A stretch of DNA of 30,719 nt, taken from positions 1 to 30,719 of the forward strand of contig RPFO01002294.1 of the NCBI GenBank assembly GCA_009746045.1, read 5' to 3'. The translations under genes were made by a program, and so were the position numbers. This stretch comes from Mesostigma viride. Lineage: Eukaryota > Streptophyta > Mesostigmatophyceae > Mesostigmatales > Mesostigmataceae. Shown here piece by piece: positions 8,878 through 18,970 of the stretch. The notes below the pieces were generated by a model that was not told the DNA's origin, did not search any database, and was given only the letters and a program-made list of their open reading frames with translations. Numbering within the stretch: the stretch's first letter is position 1; each line of letters begins with the position of its first letter.

Positions 8878-9132
8878 GCCTAGCTTTATTTAGATCTGTT
8901 GTGCCCATGCAGGGAGTAACTCTCTGCTGAGACGCCATGCCCTAGCCTTTTTGTATAGCTATGCTGATCTTCCCCCCATGACAGGCTCCCCCTTCGCTGG
9001 GCATAGCCTGAAGATCATGGGGATGCAAGTGCCCTGGTGCACCTAGAGCAAGGGTCCTTTACATCCCCACCCTTGCAGGAAGTAGCTTAGGATGTATGAT
9101 AGGCCATATGCCCCTCTCAAGGGCTATGTGCT

Positions 9133-9157
9133 ACATATACTCCCAACGGAGTTATGT
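9133..9157 (+). promoter_or_regulatory. Retroposon 3' stem-loop (ORF1-only family version)
   Basis: The outer stem is ACATA/TATGT, with one unpaired T, then inner stem ACTCC/GGAGT and loop CAAC. Identical hairpins occur at 6194-6218 and 21504-21528 (minus strand) and 24317-24341 (plus). Compared with the ORF2 family (4901-4925), two base pairs change on both sides, so the structure is conserved. Confidence 0.8.
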
Positions 9158-9185
9158 TACAATTCAATTCAATTCAAGTCTTCAA

Positions 9186-9804
9186 CCCTGGCCCTCCCGA
9201 TCCTAGCCAGCAACTGGTGGATGATGAAACAAAAAATTGCTTTCCTGCGACCTGCCTGCCTTCTTTCTTGACCCCAAGGAGTATGCAAACCATAAATGAG
9301 GCAGCCAAACTAAGCAAAAAGTGAAAAAACTACCAGCATTACGTATATAATCTCAGCATATATGTCTCACTTAATATCCATGAGACAACTCACTTAATAT
9401 GTCCATACACTTTTGGTGTCACACTGACCCTCCACCCATAGCCAGCTTCCAACCCATCCAAAATCATGTCACTTACCAAGCCAATCTTTACAACCACAAT
9501 ATGGAACACCACATTTGATGAAATTTCCAACCTCGTGGTGGATGTGGCGCACTGATGACGCATTCCAGGATAGTTGACAACGGTCAACTGTTTCATTTGG
9601 TACAATAAAAATATTTATTGTCGAGGAATACATTTAGCCATCAGGACACCAGCATCCAAGTTGCATAGGTATGTTCAGGCACTGTTCAGTACCCTTCCAC
9701 CCCAGCTACCAATCCCTTCCTTTCAAGCAGAAAGGTACGGGTATGGCGCAAGCAGGCCTGTTGTAACTGTTGAAACCTCTGCGTTCAATATTGCGTTGGT
9801 CTTT
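9186..9804. other. No gene seen; psaE 3' flank
   Basis: I see only non-coding sequence here. On the minus strand it is the 3' UTR and downstream flank of psaE. Candidate polyadenylation signals on that strand are TGTAA near 9487-9491 and AATAAA near 9615-9620; neither is proven. Confidence 0.4.
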
Positions 9805-10737
9805 TTACAACTCAACAACCTCATCAAGAGCATAGTTGTTTGTGGAGACACCAGCGTAGTTCTGCTTGGTGAACCTGACCACGACTGGGTAACGGATGCC
9901 GGACTGCACGCCAACAAGGAAAAAACAGGCAGCAAAGAGAACGGTTCAGTACTCTTGCTACATGCATGGAAGGCTTTCCAAATACTGTGCTCGACAGGAT
10001 TGGCTACCTAGCATGATCATACAGAAAAAGGAGCCATGTCCCACGCCCTGCTGTACCTGCCCTGCTATTTCACCGTGGGTACACAAAGGGCAGAAACCAA
10101 AAAGAGCCCCTTGCAGGTAAGACCGCCGATAACAAACAGGCAGAAACAAACATTTGTAGGCATCTGACAAGGACTTTCAGTCTCACCTGATCAACGGCGA
10201 CGACCTTGCCAGTGTCGTTGAACCAGTAGGACTCTGGGCGCAGAATCTTCACCTGTTAAACAACGAGCAGGGAACGAGTTGACCAGGGAGGAGTTAGAAC
10301 CAGGGTCATGGTGTGGCTTCCTTCATAAGGCCGCGGCCGCAACTGCCCATCATATATATCGTGAAGCCACGAGGGATCCAGGGCCCGCATCTCCATACAA
10401 GCTTTTCCAAACCCTCCTGTGAACGAAGTCCAAGCTGAGACCTCGCGTACACTGTCCTAGAAAGTATACCTTCTGGCCATGGACAGAAAAGCTATGGGAA
10501 CACTGAAATAATCTAAAAGAAGCTATTCCCACGGGCTAAACATCTATCTCGATAGGTATTCACCGTGGATCCACGCTTGGGGCCGATGACTGGCTTTGGG
10601 GCCTCGGCGGCCTTGGGCTTGGCCTCCTTCTCGGCACGGCAAACCATGTTCTGACGCCGGGAAGCGGCAGCGACCTTTGGCTGGAACACAGCCACGCTGC
10701 TGATGGTCATGGTGCTGGAAGCTAGGGAGCTAGCCAT
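9805..10737 (-). CDS. psaE: Photosystem I reaction centre subunit IV (PsaE), nuclear, three exons
   Basis: PsaE is a small stromal SH3-fold subunit of photosystem I. It supports ferredoxin docking and cyclic electron flow. Exons on the minus strand are 10737-10564 (58 codons), 10252-10187 (22 codons) and 9903-9805 (32 codons plus TAA), giving 112 residues. Donors are ACG|gtgaat and CAG|gtgaga; acceptors are ttaacag and gcgtgcag, and all junctions are phase 0. Residues 1 to about 35 ([18 protein letters not shown], then a basic stretch and MVCRAE) form a chloroplast transit peptide. A Lys/Ala/Pro-rich linker follows, then the PsaE signature: [34 protein letters not shown] and [15 protein letters not shown]. 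The length suits a precursor of a ~70-80 residue mature protein. The ATG sits in aaaATGGCT. The gene appears intact and functional. Confidence 0.95.
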
Positions 10738-11142
10738 TTTAACGGTTGAGTGGAGTTGAGATGAAGTTGCGATGGCGACCTAATGGCAAAGGCAGGCAAG
10801 GTGGTACACTGCCGCGCTTGATTTCACGTCTTAGTCCGAGCCCAGCCCGAGATGCGCCCTCATTGGCTGAGATCGGCCACTTATCTGAATCAACGGCCGC
10901 GCCGAAGGATAAACCCGGCTCGGCTCTGGACCGGGTCAAGTCGGGTACCGGAATACCGGGCACGGTGCACTCGGGCGGGCAGGCGGGCACTGGGCTACAC
11001 ATGCATGCCTGGGCTGGGCTTGCCAGAGTTGCCACGCTGGCCCATGTGCTCACCTCGAAAGCCGGGAATTGTGACGTGGCAGTTTGGGGGAATTAGCAAG
11101 TGGCACCGGGGGGCGGAGGAAGGGGAGTGAGAAATCGGCGCG
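10738..11142. other. psaE upstream region; no other gene seen
   Basis: This interval should hold the psaE promoter and 5' UTR on the minus strand. I see no convincing TATA box. Open frames on both strands are short, GC-rich and without recognisable motifs. It runs directly into the palindromic satellite. Confidence 0.4.
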
Positions 11143-11755
11143 CCGGGAACTACCCGTTGTCTCACTCAAGTGAGACAACGACGCGCTGGGAACTAATATC
11201 TGTCTCACTAGGGTGAGACAACGACGCGCTGGAAACTACCCGTTGTCTCACTCAAGTGAGACAACGACGCGCTGGGAACTAATATCTGTCTCACTAGAGT
11301 GAGACAACGACGCGCTGGGAACTAATATCTGTCTCACTAGAGTGAGACAACGACGCGCTGGAAACTACCCGTTGTCTCACTCAAGTGAGACAACGACGCG
11401 CTGGGAACTAATATCTGTCTCACTAGGGTGAGACAACGACGCGCTGGGAACTAATATCTGTCTCACTAGAGTGAGACAACGACGCGCTGGAAACTACCCG
11501 TTGTCTCACTCAAGTGAGACAACGACGCGCTGGGAACTAATATCTGTCTCACTAGAGTGAGACAACGACGCGCTGGGAACTAATATCTGTCTCACTTGAG
11601 TAAGACAACGAAGCGCTGGGAACTACCCGTTGTCTCACTACCTTGACACAACGGCTAGCTGGGAACTACCCGTTGTCTCACTTGAACACGCTACGCTGAG
11701 ACAACGGCGCGCTGGGAACTAATATCTGTCTCACCCGAGTGAGACAACGATGCGC
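11143..11755. repeat. 43-bp palindromic satellite array
   Basis: About 14 units of 43 bp are present, each built of gacgcgctgg plus a spacer plus a palindrome. Type A has spacer aaactacccg and 11-bp arms GTTGTCTCACT/AGTGAGACAAC around a 2-bp centre. Type B has spacer gaactaatatc and 9-bp arms TGTCTCACT/AGTGAGACA. The order is A-B, then repeated A-B-B, a higher-order pattern. The last units are diverged. The same family recurs inverted at 29036-29365. Confidence 0.9.
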
Positions 11756-12495
11756 GGAGCAAGCGACGCTTGGCAGTTGGCAGCGCAGAAAAATACCAGG
11801 AAATGGGAGAAAATAAACTAACACCCATTTCACCGGAAATGGGAGAAAAGAGCTGGTGTGACTTGATCAACGAAAAACAAGCGACGTCTCGGCCATGGCG
11901 TTCGGTAGAGCCGGATCTTTTTGGGGTCGATTGGTCGTCCCAATAGCTGCAATCGCCTTGAGCGAACAGCTAGGCGGCCGGGAAGGACCTATCGGACTGT
12001 GCATGCCAAAGGAGGGGTTAACAGAGGCACAGTGGAGGGGCAGGTTGAGGGCATGGAGCGACAGCCGCCGACCTCATGGCCCCCCCCCCCTTGGCCACAC
12101 ACGGGTGTGGTGCCCAAGTGGGTGCGGGGGGAGAGGGAGCGGCTTACGAAGCAGTGGAAAAGGGAGCACGCCGCTTTCATGGCGGCCGAAGCCGAAGCAA
12201 AAAAAAAAGAGTTTGTTAATGCTCTACTAGCCGGCCAAGATCCGCCAAGGCCGAACTCTGAGGTCAGTGCACTATGTAGTATCTTCCTGATCCATGTATT
12301 ATATTGCACGACCACCTGCCAGATGCACGGTCTGTGGCCACCCAATCCTTTTGCCCCGGGGGGCCCGAGCTTTCATTCATGGTGACTGTGCAGCATCTGT
12401 CATGCTTGCTGTTTGTTAACGGATGGTGGACCCCTGCCTTTGCCCTGCCCTGGCCGTGCCCTGCTCTGCCCCACCTCGGCCCTTCCCGTGCGCAG
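11756..12495 (+). other. Possible exon of an unrecognised gene (about 11921-12262)
   Basis: An open stretch from ATG 11921 ends at a good donor (GAG|gtcagt, 12262/12263) after 114 codons. Its last third is a charged helix (RGERERLTKQWKREHAAFMA, then AEAEAKKKEFVNALLAGQD) that looks coding. The N-terminal part contains a proline run from a C-homopolymer and looks less so. I do not recognise it. Its phase (0) does not fit the next GPAT9 exon (phase 2), so it is probably not part of that gene. Upstream, aaatgggagaaaa occurs twice (about 11800 and 11838). Confidence 0.3.
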
Positions 12496-13134
12496 GCAGT
12501 CGTTCACCCACCACCTGCTGCGTCTGATGACGTCGTGGGCGGTAGTGCCGGTGTGCGACGTCTGGTACCTGGAGCCCCAGACGCAGCAGGAGGGGGAGAC
12601 CCCCGAGGACTTTGCCGACAGGTGCGCGCTTAGGGTCGGGTGTAATGACCGAGTTAGGTGTAATGGCTGCGTTAGAATGACCGAGTCATCGTGGATGCTT
12701 ACCACCAGTTTATTTTTTTTCTTCTACCTTGCACTTTGTTGAGTATGCTTGTAAGGCATCCGCTGCCTGTTATTAAGAGCACAGCTTGCTCTGCCGTCTG
12801 TGGCTCATATCGATTTGTTATGTAGTGGCCCATCCATGGCTATTATAGATATACTGTCGCGGGTTTACCACCTTGTTTTAGCACACATGGGACATTGGTT
12901 TCCGCAGCACTGGGACATTGGTTTCCCCTCACTCCCCTGCGGATGCCTTCATGCCCCGTGGATGTGCATACGCCAACCTGACGCGTGCCCGCACGCGTGT
13001 GGTGTGTCCTGCGGCTGGCCCCACCCTGCAGGGTCAAGCGGGTCATCGCGCAGAAGGCGGGCATCAAGCCAATGCCGTGGGACGGGTACCTCAAGTACTA
13101 CCGGCCGAGCGAGAAGCTCACCGAGAAGAGGTGA
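12496..13134 (+). pseudogene. GPAT9-type glycerol-3-phosphate acyltransferase, last two exons only
   Basis: Exon 12496-12621 begins after ...gcgcag and encodes QSFTHHLLRLMTSWAVV, then DVWYLEPQ and GETPEDFADR. After a 410-nt intron (12622-13031, AG|gtgcgc ... ctgcag|G), exon 13032-13134 encodes VKRVIAQKAGIKPMPWDGYL, KYYRPSEKLTEKR and the stop. This is the conserved C-terminus of plant/algal GPAT9, the ER enzyme that acylates glycerol-3-phosphate at sn-1 in glycerolipid synthesis. An extra two residues (PV) split the usual AVVCDVWY. The catalytic motifs (HX4D, FPEGT) lie N-terminal and I find no exon for them before psaE at 10737, with a satellite array between. I therefore call it a 5'-truncated fragment, although distant or missed exons cannot be fully excluded. 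Confidence 0.75.
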
Positions 13135-13275
13135 TCCATCATAGATAGATAAGGGGGAGAAGAGGTGATCCATCAGAGATAGATAAGGGGGAGAAGAGGT
13201 GATCCATCAGAGATAGATAAGGGGGAGAAGAGGTGATCCATCGTAGATAGATAAGGGGGAGAAGAGGTTAAGGGG
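13123..13275. repeat. 34-bp minisatellite grown from the GPAT9 stop codon region
   Basis: Units start at 13123, 13157, 13191, 13225 and 13259 (the last partial). Each begins gagaagaggtgatccatc, that is the final codons Glu-Lys-Arg-stop plus the first 3' UTR bases, followed by agatagataagggg. The coding end is the first unit. Confidence 0.9.
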
Positions 13276-13362
13276 GATAAGGGGGATGTGGACGTGTGTG
13301 TTGGACCAGGGTGGTGCACGTCGTATAGGTCGGTTCTGTCGATGCGGCCAGCCCACCTATGC

Positions 13363-14012
13363 TTACCACTTAAAAGCCAGATGCAAGGTTCTAAAGGGGG
13401 CACAGGAGAGCGTCACTAGCGCAGTAGGGTGAGTTAAGGCCTTGCAACAGCACAGTTTGCAATCATTAAAATGCCCAGCGTGCATTCTTTGCTGCCTTTC
13501 GTACTGGTTTAATTGTCATGTGTAATGATATGCCGCCACTTTGAGGTTGAAGCGGTTTTGTCCAGTTTTTGGAAGCATACGCCTGTCACAGGTGGTGTGG
13601 TTGATGTTTGCTCGCATGAATGGGCATGCCCATGCGTGCATATTTCCCCCTACTAAACTACAGGCCCACATGCGGGGTGCTGGGATTTGGACATTAAGCA
13701 TTGTAGTGCATTAGGTTTGAGTGTGGCAGCCACTCCCCTTGCCGTTTAAAGAAGTTATTATGCAATGTATACAATTTTGGAGGCATGCTGAGCTCGAGGT
13801 TGCTGGCGATTAAGTGATCACTATAAACGCCAGTTGTCAAGAAATGGACCCTTTTATGCTTGTGAGGGTGCCAAACTGTTTCATACAAGTCTGGGAGTGC
13901 TGTGTTAAAAGCGACATGCTCTTTTGTCCAGGTTAGAAGCCTAAACGTCGCTTGGGGTGCACATTCAACTTAGTGGCTGAAATGCCCCTGAAAATTATTC
14001 TTGTGCAGCCTA
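13363..14012. repeat. Diverged direct duplication, first copy
   Basis: It shares blocks in the same order with 14168-14842: gatgcaaggttcta, aaggccttgcaa, ggtttaattgtcatgtgtaa, tgatatgccgccacttt, gggcatgcccatgcgtgcat, aggcccacatgc, gtgtggcagcc and acaagtctggg. Identity is moderate and indels are frequent, so the duplication is old. No coding potential is recognised. Confidence 0.8.
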
Positions 14013-14167
14013 GGGAAGCAAGTTAGTACTCTTTTCCCCTTGCCTCTGCCCACTTTCCCATAGGTAAATTCCTAAGCATGTGAAGGTAAAAACGTTGGAT
14101 GGGTTTCTTAGTATTGGCTAGGCAGCATTAACACAAGCAATTACTATAGTGTGCAACACCACTGCTT

Positions 14168-14842
14168 TATACCACTATAAAGGCAGATGCAAGGTTCTAA
14201 TGGGGTGCAAGAAAGCGGCACTAGCGTAGTATAAGGTGACTAAAGGCCTTGCAATAGGACAGTTTGCATTCATTTACATGCCAAGCGTGCTTCTTTAGCA
14301 CTGGTTTTGCAGCCTTCAGCACCGGTTTAATTGTCATGTGTAATGATATGCCGCCACTTTAAGGTTGAAGTGGTTTTGCCCAGTTTTTTGAACCATACGC
14401 TTGTCACAGGTGGTATGGTTGATGTTTGGTGGCATGAAATGGGCATGCCCATGCGTGCATCCTCTCTCCTAGTAAACTGCAGGCCCACATGCTGGGTGCT
14501 GGGATTTAGACTCTCTACATTGTATTGCACCAGTTTTGAGTGTGGCAGCCTCTCCCATTGCCATTTAAGGAATGTATTGCACAGATTTTCAAGTTTGTAG
14601 GGCATGGGAAGGTCCTTTTTTGTGATGATTTTGTAGGCATTATTTACGCCAGTCATGGGTTAATGGTCCCTAACTGTGGCTTTAGAGGTGCCACTCTCTT
14701 GTACACAAGTCTGGGGATGCTACAATAAGAGGGCTCTCAAAGACCTGTTCAGTTAAGGAAGTTATAAGCCTGCATGCAACTGAAAGTGTGAATAAAAAAT
14801 GTAACTGAAATGTCCCTGAAAAATACCCATGTGCACCATGGC
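14168..14842. repeat. Diverged direct duplication, second copy
   Basis: This is the partner of 13363-14012, offset by about 805 bp, with the same block order. Open frames inside are short and not shared between the copies, which argues against a gene. Confidence 0.8.
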
Positions 14843-15765
14843 AGTTTTATGTGCCCAAACGCTTTGCGATTGGGCCCCAAATTGGTGGGCTCATACCCAA
14901 GTGTGCCACCAGCATGGATGTGATGTCAAATCCCACACGTGGTTCCTATCTCTCATTTGCACTAATTTAACGCGGGCATGTGCGCCAAAATTAGCCAAGG
15001 GCCAGGTGACCCCCCTAGGTGTCTTTTTGTGGTGCCTCTAACTTCAGAGTCCAAACCCAGATTTTTTTTCATAGGTCTTTGCTATACATCTCTAGGTATG
15101 AGGACATGGAAGGGCTTTGAAAAATTCCCATATAAATTACCGTGGTAGTGCCTCATACACAGTGTCCAATATGTAGATATTTTAATGGCCCACCCACGTA
15201 GATATTTTAATGGCCCGGAGGTAGTATATAGTTGTCCACAGTATATCTATGTACTATTGTAGTATTTGTTTATGTGTTCCTAGTGCAGCTCACCGCAATT
15301 TCTCAGTGAGGCGCACGAGGTTGTTGATGTAGAGTCATCATTTGTCAACATTGAGATGTTCCTTTTTGGAGATTTGTTTTTGAAAAGAGAGATACAGGCG
15401 CGACATCAACCAGTTATGTTGTGATGTATGTGGTGTATAATGAGTAATTTGACCAATACAAGGAACTTACTAGCATGCTTACATGTGCATATTCAACGTG
15501 GTATGTGGGTATGCTGTACCTTGAATAAAGCATTGTTATTTTAGAAGTGAATCACAATGGTGCGTGTCCGACCTCCACATGCCCGTTTGTATGGTTGTGC
15601 TTGATTGGCTTTATGAGTGTGCTCGCGTTGCGACCCGGATGTGCATATTTTGTGCTTGATATGCTGTTACGTCACAGGGTGCTGGTGGTGGAAGAGGAAA
15701 TCCTCCTTCAGCCTCGCCCTCAGGTTGCACACAAGCGCATGTTTCTGAGCTGAGCTGCGTTAATT
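14843..15765. other. No gene recognised
   Basis: This is AT-moderate intergenic sequence. A short tandem of gtagatattttaatggccc occurs around 15171-15215. An open stretch at 15547-15753 has no recognisable motif. Confidence 0.4.
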
Positions 15766-16015
15766 TAACCCTTAGGATGATGGAGGAGGCTCCCTGGCCT
15801 TGCTAATCTACCGGCCGCAAGCATGGCATCCGGTTGATCTAGAGTAGGCCAACAACAAGCCTCCCCCATGCAGTAGGAAAGATGCGCATCACCTGCTGCA
15901 TGGATGCGAACTGCCCCCTATACGAGTACCCGTTAGAACCGTAGGCATCTTCAAGGGTGCTCCCCAACGGGACTGCATGTACAATTAATTATTAATGAAA
16001 TTAAATTAATTTAGG
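15766..16015 (+). mobile_element. Possible 3' end of a further retroposon family
   Basis: The sequence gctccccaacgggac (about 15960) followed by catgt and an aattaatt-type tail resembles the layout of the other 3' ends (CCC/GGG stem around CAAC, then an AT tail). A similar inverted motif, gcgtcac next to cccgttgggg, lies at 16147-16160 beside attaat. No TSD was found, so this is tentative. Confidence 0.3.
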
Positions 16016-16227
16016 CTGGCGCATTGTATTGTGTCTCCACACTCAGACACTGGCAACAATAAAAGCAACTCCAATCTCCAACTATCTTTGCAACGATCAC
16101 TTATCAAGGAGACAACAATGATCACATATAGTAATAAAATTAATCCCGTTGGGGCGTCACGGAGTATTAACCCTGATGGATGGATCGTCACGTGAGCATA
16201 AGTCCGTGTGGATGCGTCACGTGAGAT

Positions 16228-16429
16228 GGAGGGAGGGAGGGAGGGAGGGAGGGAGGGAGGGAGGAGGGAGGGAGGGAGGGAGGGAGGGAGGGAGGGAGGG
16301 AGGGAGGGAGGGAGGGAGGGAGGGAGGGAGGGAGGGAGGGAGGGAGGAGGGAGGGAGGGAGGGAGGGAGGGAGGGAGGGAGGGAGGGAGGGAGGGAGGGA
16401 GGGAGGGAGGGAGGGAGGGAGGGAGGGAT
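16228..16429. repeat. (GGGA)n microsatellite
   Basis: About 200 bp of near-perfect ggga repeats with two interruptions (gaggaggg). All long open frames here are repeat artefacts. Confidence 0.97.
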
Positions 16430-17843
16430 GCGGGCAAGCAGTCCTACCGGTTCTATGCTATCTATCTAGAGACTATACTAACTAATCCTAAGGAAGGCCA
16501 GATAACTCTATAACTAACTGGATCATGCACATCAACTGAGGAGGGCAAAGTACACTCCCTTCTCTCATTGCCTGAAAGGCAGGCCACGGGTTCAAGGCAG
16601 GCCACATGTGCTCACTAGGGGAGTCTAGCAAGTGCTGTGGGTGCAATAAAGCCTTGAAGCAGCAGATGCACAGTAGAGCTTCCCTGTGGTCGAAAGGCCA
16701 GCCACAGATAGGCATGGAACTCATTTAGGAGGCGCTGGTTTGGGAGAGTATAAAGGTCTCTCCCGGAGCCTGAGGGTTCTTCCCTCCCCACAATGTTAGC
16801 GATCGTTAGCGTGGACCCATTCTGCATTGGCGGTGTTCACCATCTCCTGAAGAAAAGAATCGACACATGTTGTCTAATTCATATGCGTAATTTGGGGGGA
16901 AGCATGGTAACTTACAACAATAAACTTCCAACATGCCGTTGAATAATAAGTAGTGCAGATTGCACATACCAAAACACCGCTGACATGACAAACATTATAC
17001 TGCCATAATATTTACCAGTCTTGAAGTGGTTGCGTTGCTTGAGCTTGTCAAACAACCTAGATCATTTAGTGCCATTGGCATACGCTGGTGAGAGCATTGA
17101 CCTCAGTCTAGAACAAGATACACGAGAGGCATGTGTGTAGTGGTAAGTAGTGGAAGTTGAACGTGGGGCCGCAAAGAGGTGCATAGGAGTAACCGTGGAC
17201 ACAAGAGTCATGCTACCTTGACTGAGTAGATTAAAGATGCAGCTAGGTAGGCACAACCCTAGTACCGACAAAACCACCGTCATGAGGGTTAAAATCAGGA
17301 ATGAAGCTCCCCACGGCAGCAGAGGGTTACCGCAAGCTACAACCTTAACGTTGACATAGCGCTCTTCAATGAAAGCAGTAATGCAAGTCTATTTCGCACT
17401 TACCTGTCATGGCTGCCGTTCCATGAAGTTACCCATTTTATTGCCTTAGGAGCTACGTCTTGCAAGCAAGTCTGTAACGATGATGTTGTGCCAGCATGGC
17501 TACTGCCATGCTACTGCAGCAGATTCTAATTGACATCGCTACATCTGACGCGAAGTACTTTAAGAGATATGCAAAGAACCATGCACGTGAATTTTGCGGC
17601 GCCGGTAAATCAGATACCTCAATGCATGTCACTGTCTTCCATTCAAACCGGCCTCGATGGTAGGCTTCTAACGATACACCTATCGACATTGTACAAAGCA
17701 CCCTGAACGCACACCGCACTGTCCCTCTTTCTGCGCCGAAATCGAAGTTCGCATTCTTTTCAGACTCTAGGCATGTAGTTGCCACCGGCATGCAATGGCA
17801 CCGCTCACGGCCATTATTTGAAGATGAATCGCCTTTGTTTTCC
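16430..17843. other. No gene recognised
   Basis: There are only short, motif-free open frames on both strands. A duplicated aggcaggccac occurs near 16570-16600. The interval ends at the direct repeat that flanks the large inverted-repeat element. Confidence 0.4.
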
Positions 17844-17894
17844 CATTTTCCCTGGAGTTTTTGTAAACATCAGTCACTGATTTCTTCAGACGAT

Positions 17895-17978
17895 GCGCAA
17901 GGCTGGGATGCGCAAGGCTGGGAATGCGCAAGGCTGGGCGCGGCGCAGCGTGCGCAAGGCTGGCGTGCGCAAGGCTGG
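17895..17978. repeat. Subterminal repeats gcgcaaggctgg x5
   Basis: Copies are at 17895, 17910, 17926, 17952 and 17967, all in the same orientation. The mirror set lies in the right arm at about 28878-28961. Clusters of short repeats just inside transposon ends commonly bind transposase; here that role is inferred. Confidence 0.7.
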
Positions 17979-18137
17979 GGAGTGCGCGGGCGTAACAACG
18001 TTAAGGCAGGCCAGGCGCAGGCACGTAAAAACACGGGCGACGGGCCATGGGCCACGGGCCACGCGTCGGCCGTCGGCCCAGCCATTCCTGCATTTTAGGA
18101 ACGTTGCCGGGCACAAAATTCAAATTCTGGTGCGGCA

Positions 18138-18970
18138 TGGCTGCGGCAGCTACCTGGCCCGGGCTGGCCGACGTTGGCATGGACGACTGTCAAGAAAGAG
18201 TTCATCTCGCTTGGGTAAGCTGCGGTTGTTTCGTCTGGGCGCTCTTCCCATTTTATTGCTAACGGGTCGATTTACTTACCCAACGTTTCCATCCAGGGCA
18301 GAAATGCCAGCGACTTTTCAGTCGGCCACTTCCATTTTTTACCCACTTCGAGTCGTAACGTCATCCAAGGAATACTTTACCCTCTGTATTCCGGCCTGTC
18401 TCCTTCTATTTCGCAGGAACCCTTCGCTTCTGGTTGGCGTTCCTGCACTGCAGGCAGGCTGCAGTCTCTACCGCTGCATTTTTTTGTAAGTACTTCGGTT
18501 GGGAAGTTCGTCTAACGTTTTTCCATCGACTGTCCTGCTTCCAAGCCAGGCCGCGTCTCTACACTGTGTTTCCGTCAGCAACGGGATGGAGGTCCGGTTT
18601 TTCATGATCGGCAACCGTTTTGGTCACGTCATTTTCAGCAACACGCAACTGCCTCTGCCTTACACGCTGCGCTTTGTCGTCCTTCCGTCGGTTCGGGAAA
18701 GCTTCTTACGTCTTTCCATTACATCATTACCGTCCAGGTAGTTTCTTACCATTTGCTTTCGGTCGGCAACGGGTCGGGAGCATATACAGTGGGTCATTAT
18801 CCGCAATGCAGCTTCCCCCCTGTTTTCCCCACAGGCTCTCCCTGTATTTCCTTGGGGAACATCTTTGGATTAGCTCCCGTGCATCAAACGTGCATCAAGA
18901 ACACATTTTTTAGGGAGACTTTGGCTGTTCGTGGGATGGGAAGCACTACTGTGCCCATGTTTTCCACTGC
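18138..18970 (+). CDS. Possible multi-exon gene inside the inverted repeat (unrecognised)
   Basis: An open frame from ATG 18138 (MAAAATWPGLADVGMDD) reaches a donor (TGG|gtaagc, about 18212) and an acceptor (catccag, about 18298). The joined frame continues with GRNASDFSVGHFHFLPTSS and on through NVIQGILYPLYSG to a second donor, ttt|gtaagt, near 18486. A further open block, MEVRFFMIGNRFGHVIFSNT followed by LRFVVLP (about 18586-18741), could be the next exon. I recognise no domain. An inverted copy lies at 27930-28860 in the right arm, where a ~28-bp deletion near 28334 removes the candidate acceptor of this last block. Splice-site quality is the only support, so the call is weak. Confidence 0.3.

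Larger units (their letters stand above)
5877..9185 (+). mobile_element. ORF1-only retroposon, copy C, 5'-truncated and itself interrupted
   Basis: The 12-bp TSD tcaagtcttcaa lies at 5877-5888 and 9174-9185. The body begins inside ORF1 (5889), passes the ORF1 stop at 6031 and enters the 3' UTR. It is interrupted after tccagatgat (6163-6172) and resumes exactly in register at 8878 (gcctagctttatt). It then ends with the hairpin at 9133-9157 and an AATTC-repeat tail. The uninterrupted 3' UTR at 21480-21910 shows that the two parts were once contiguous. Confidence 0.88.

Noticed and set aside
9574-10252. Separate small genes on the plus strand over the psaE region
   Set aside because: The minus strand explains the region completely as psaE exons 2 and 3 with proper splice sites. 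The plus-strand frames are antisense by-products.
11143-11755. CRISPR array
   Set aside because: Units are regularly spaced and palindromic, but the intervals are themselves two repeated sequences, not unique spacers. The setting is a eukaryotic nuclear genome with no cas genes.
16006-16513. Open frames through the GGGA microsatellite
   Set aside because: They are products of the repeat unit only; flanking sequence adds no recognisable protein.
16560-16620. tRNA-like B box (gggttcaaggc)
   Set aside because: No matching A box, acceptor stem or cloverleaf could be folded around it.
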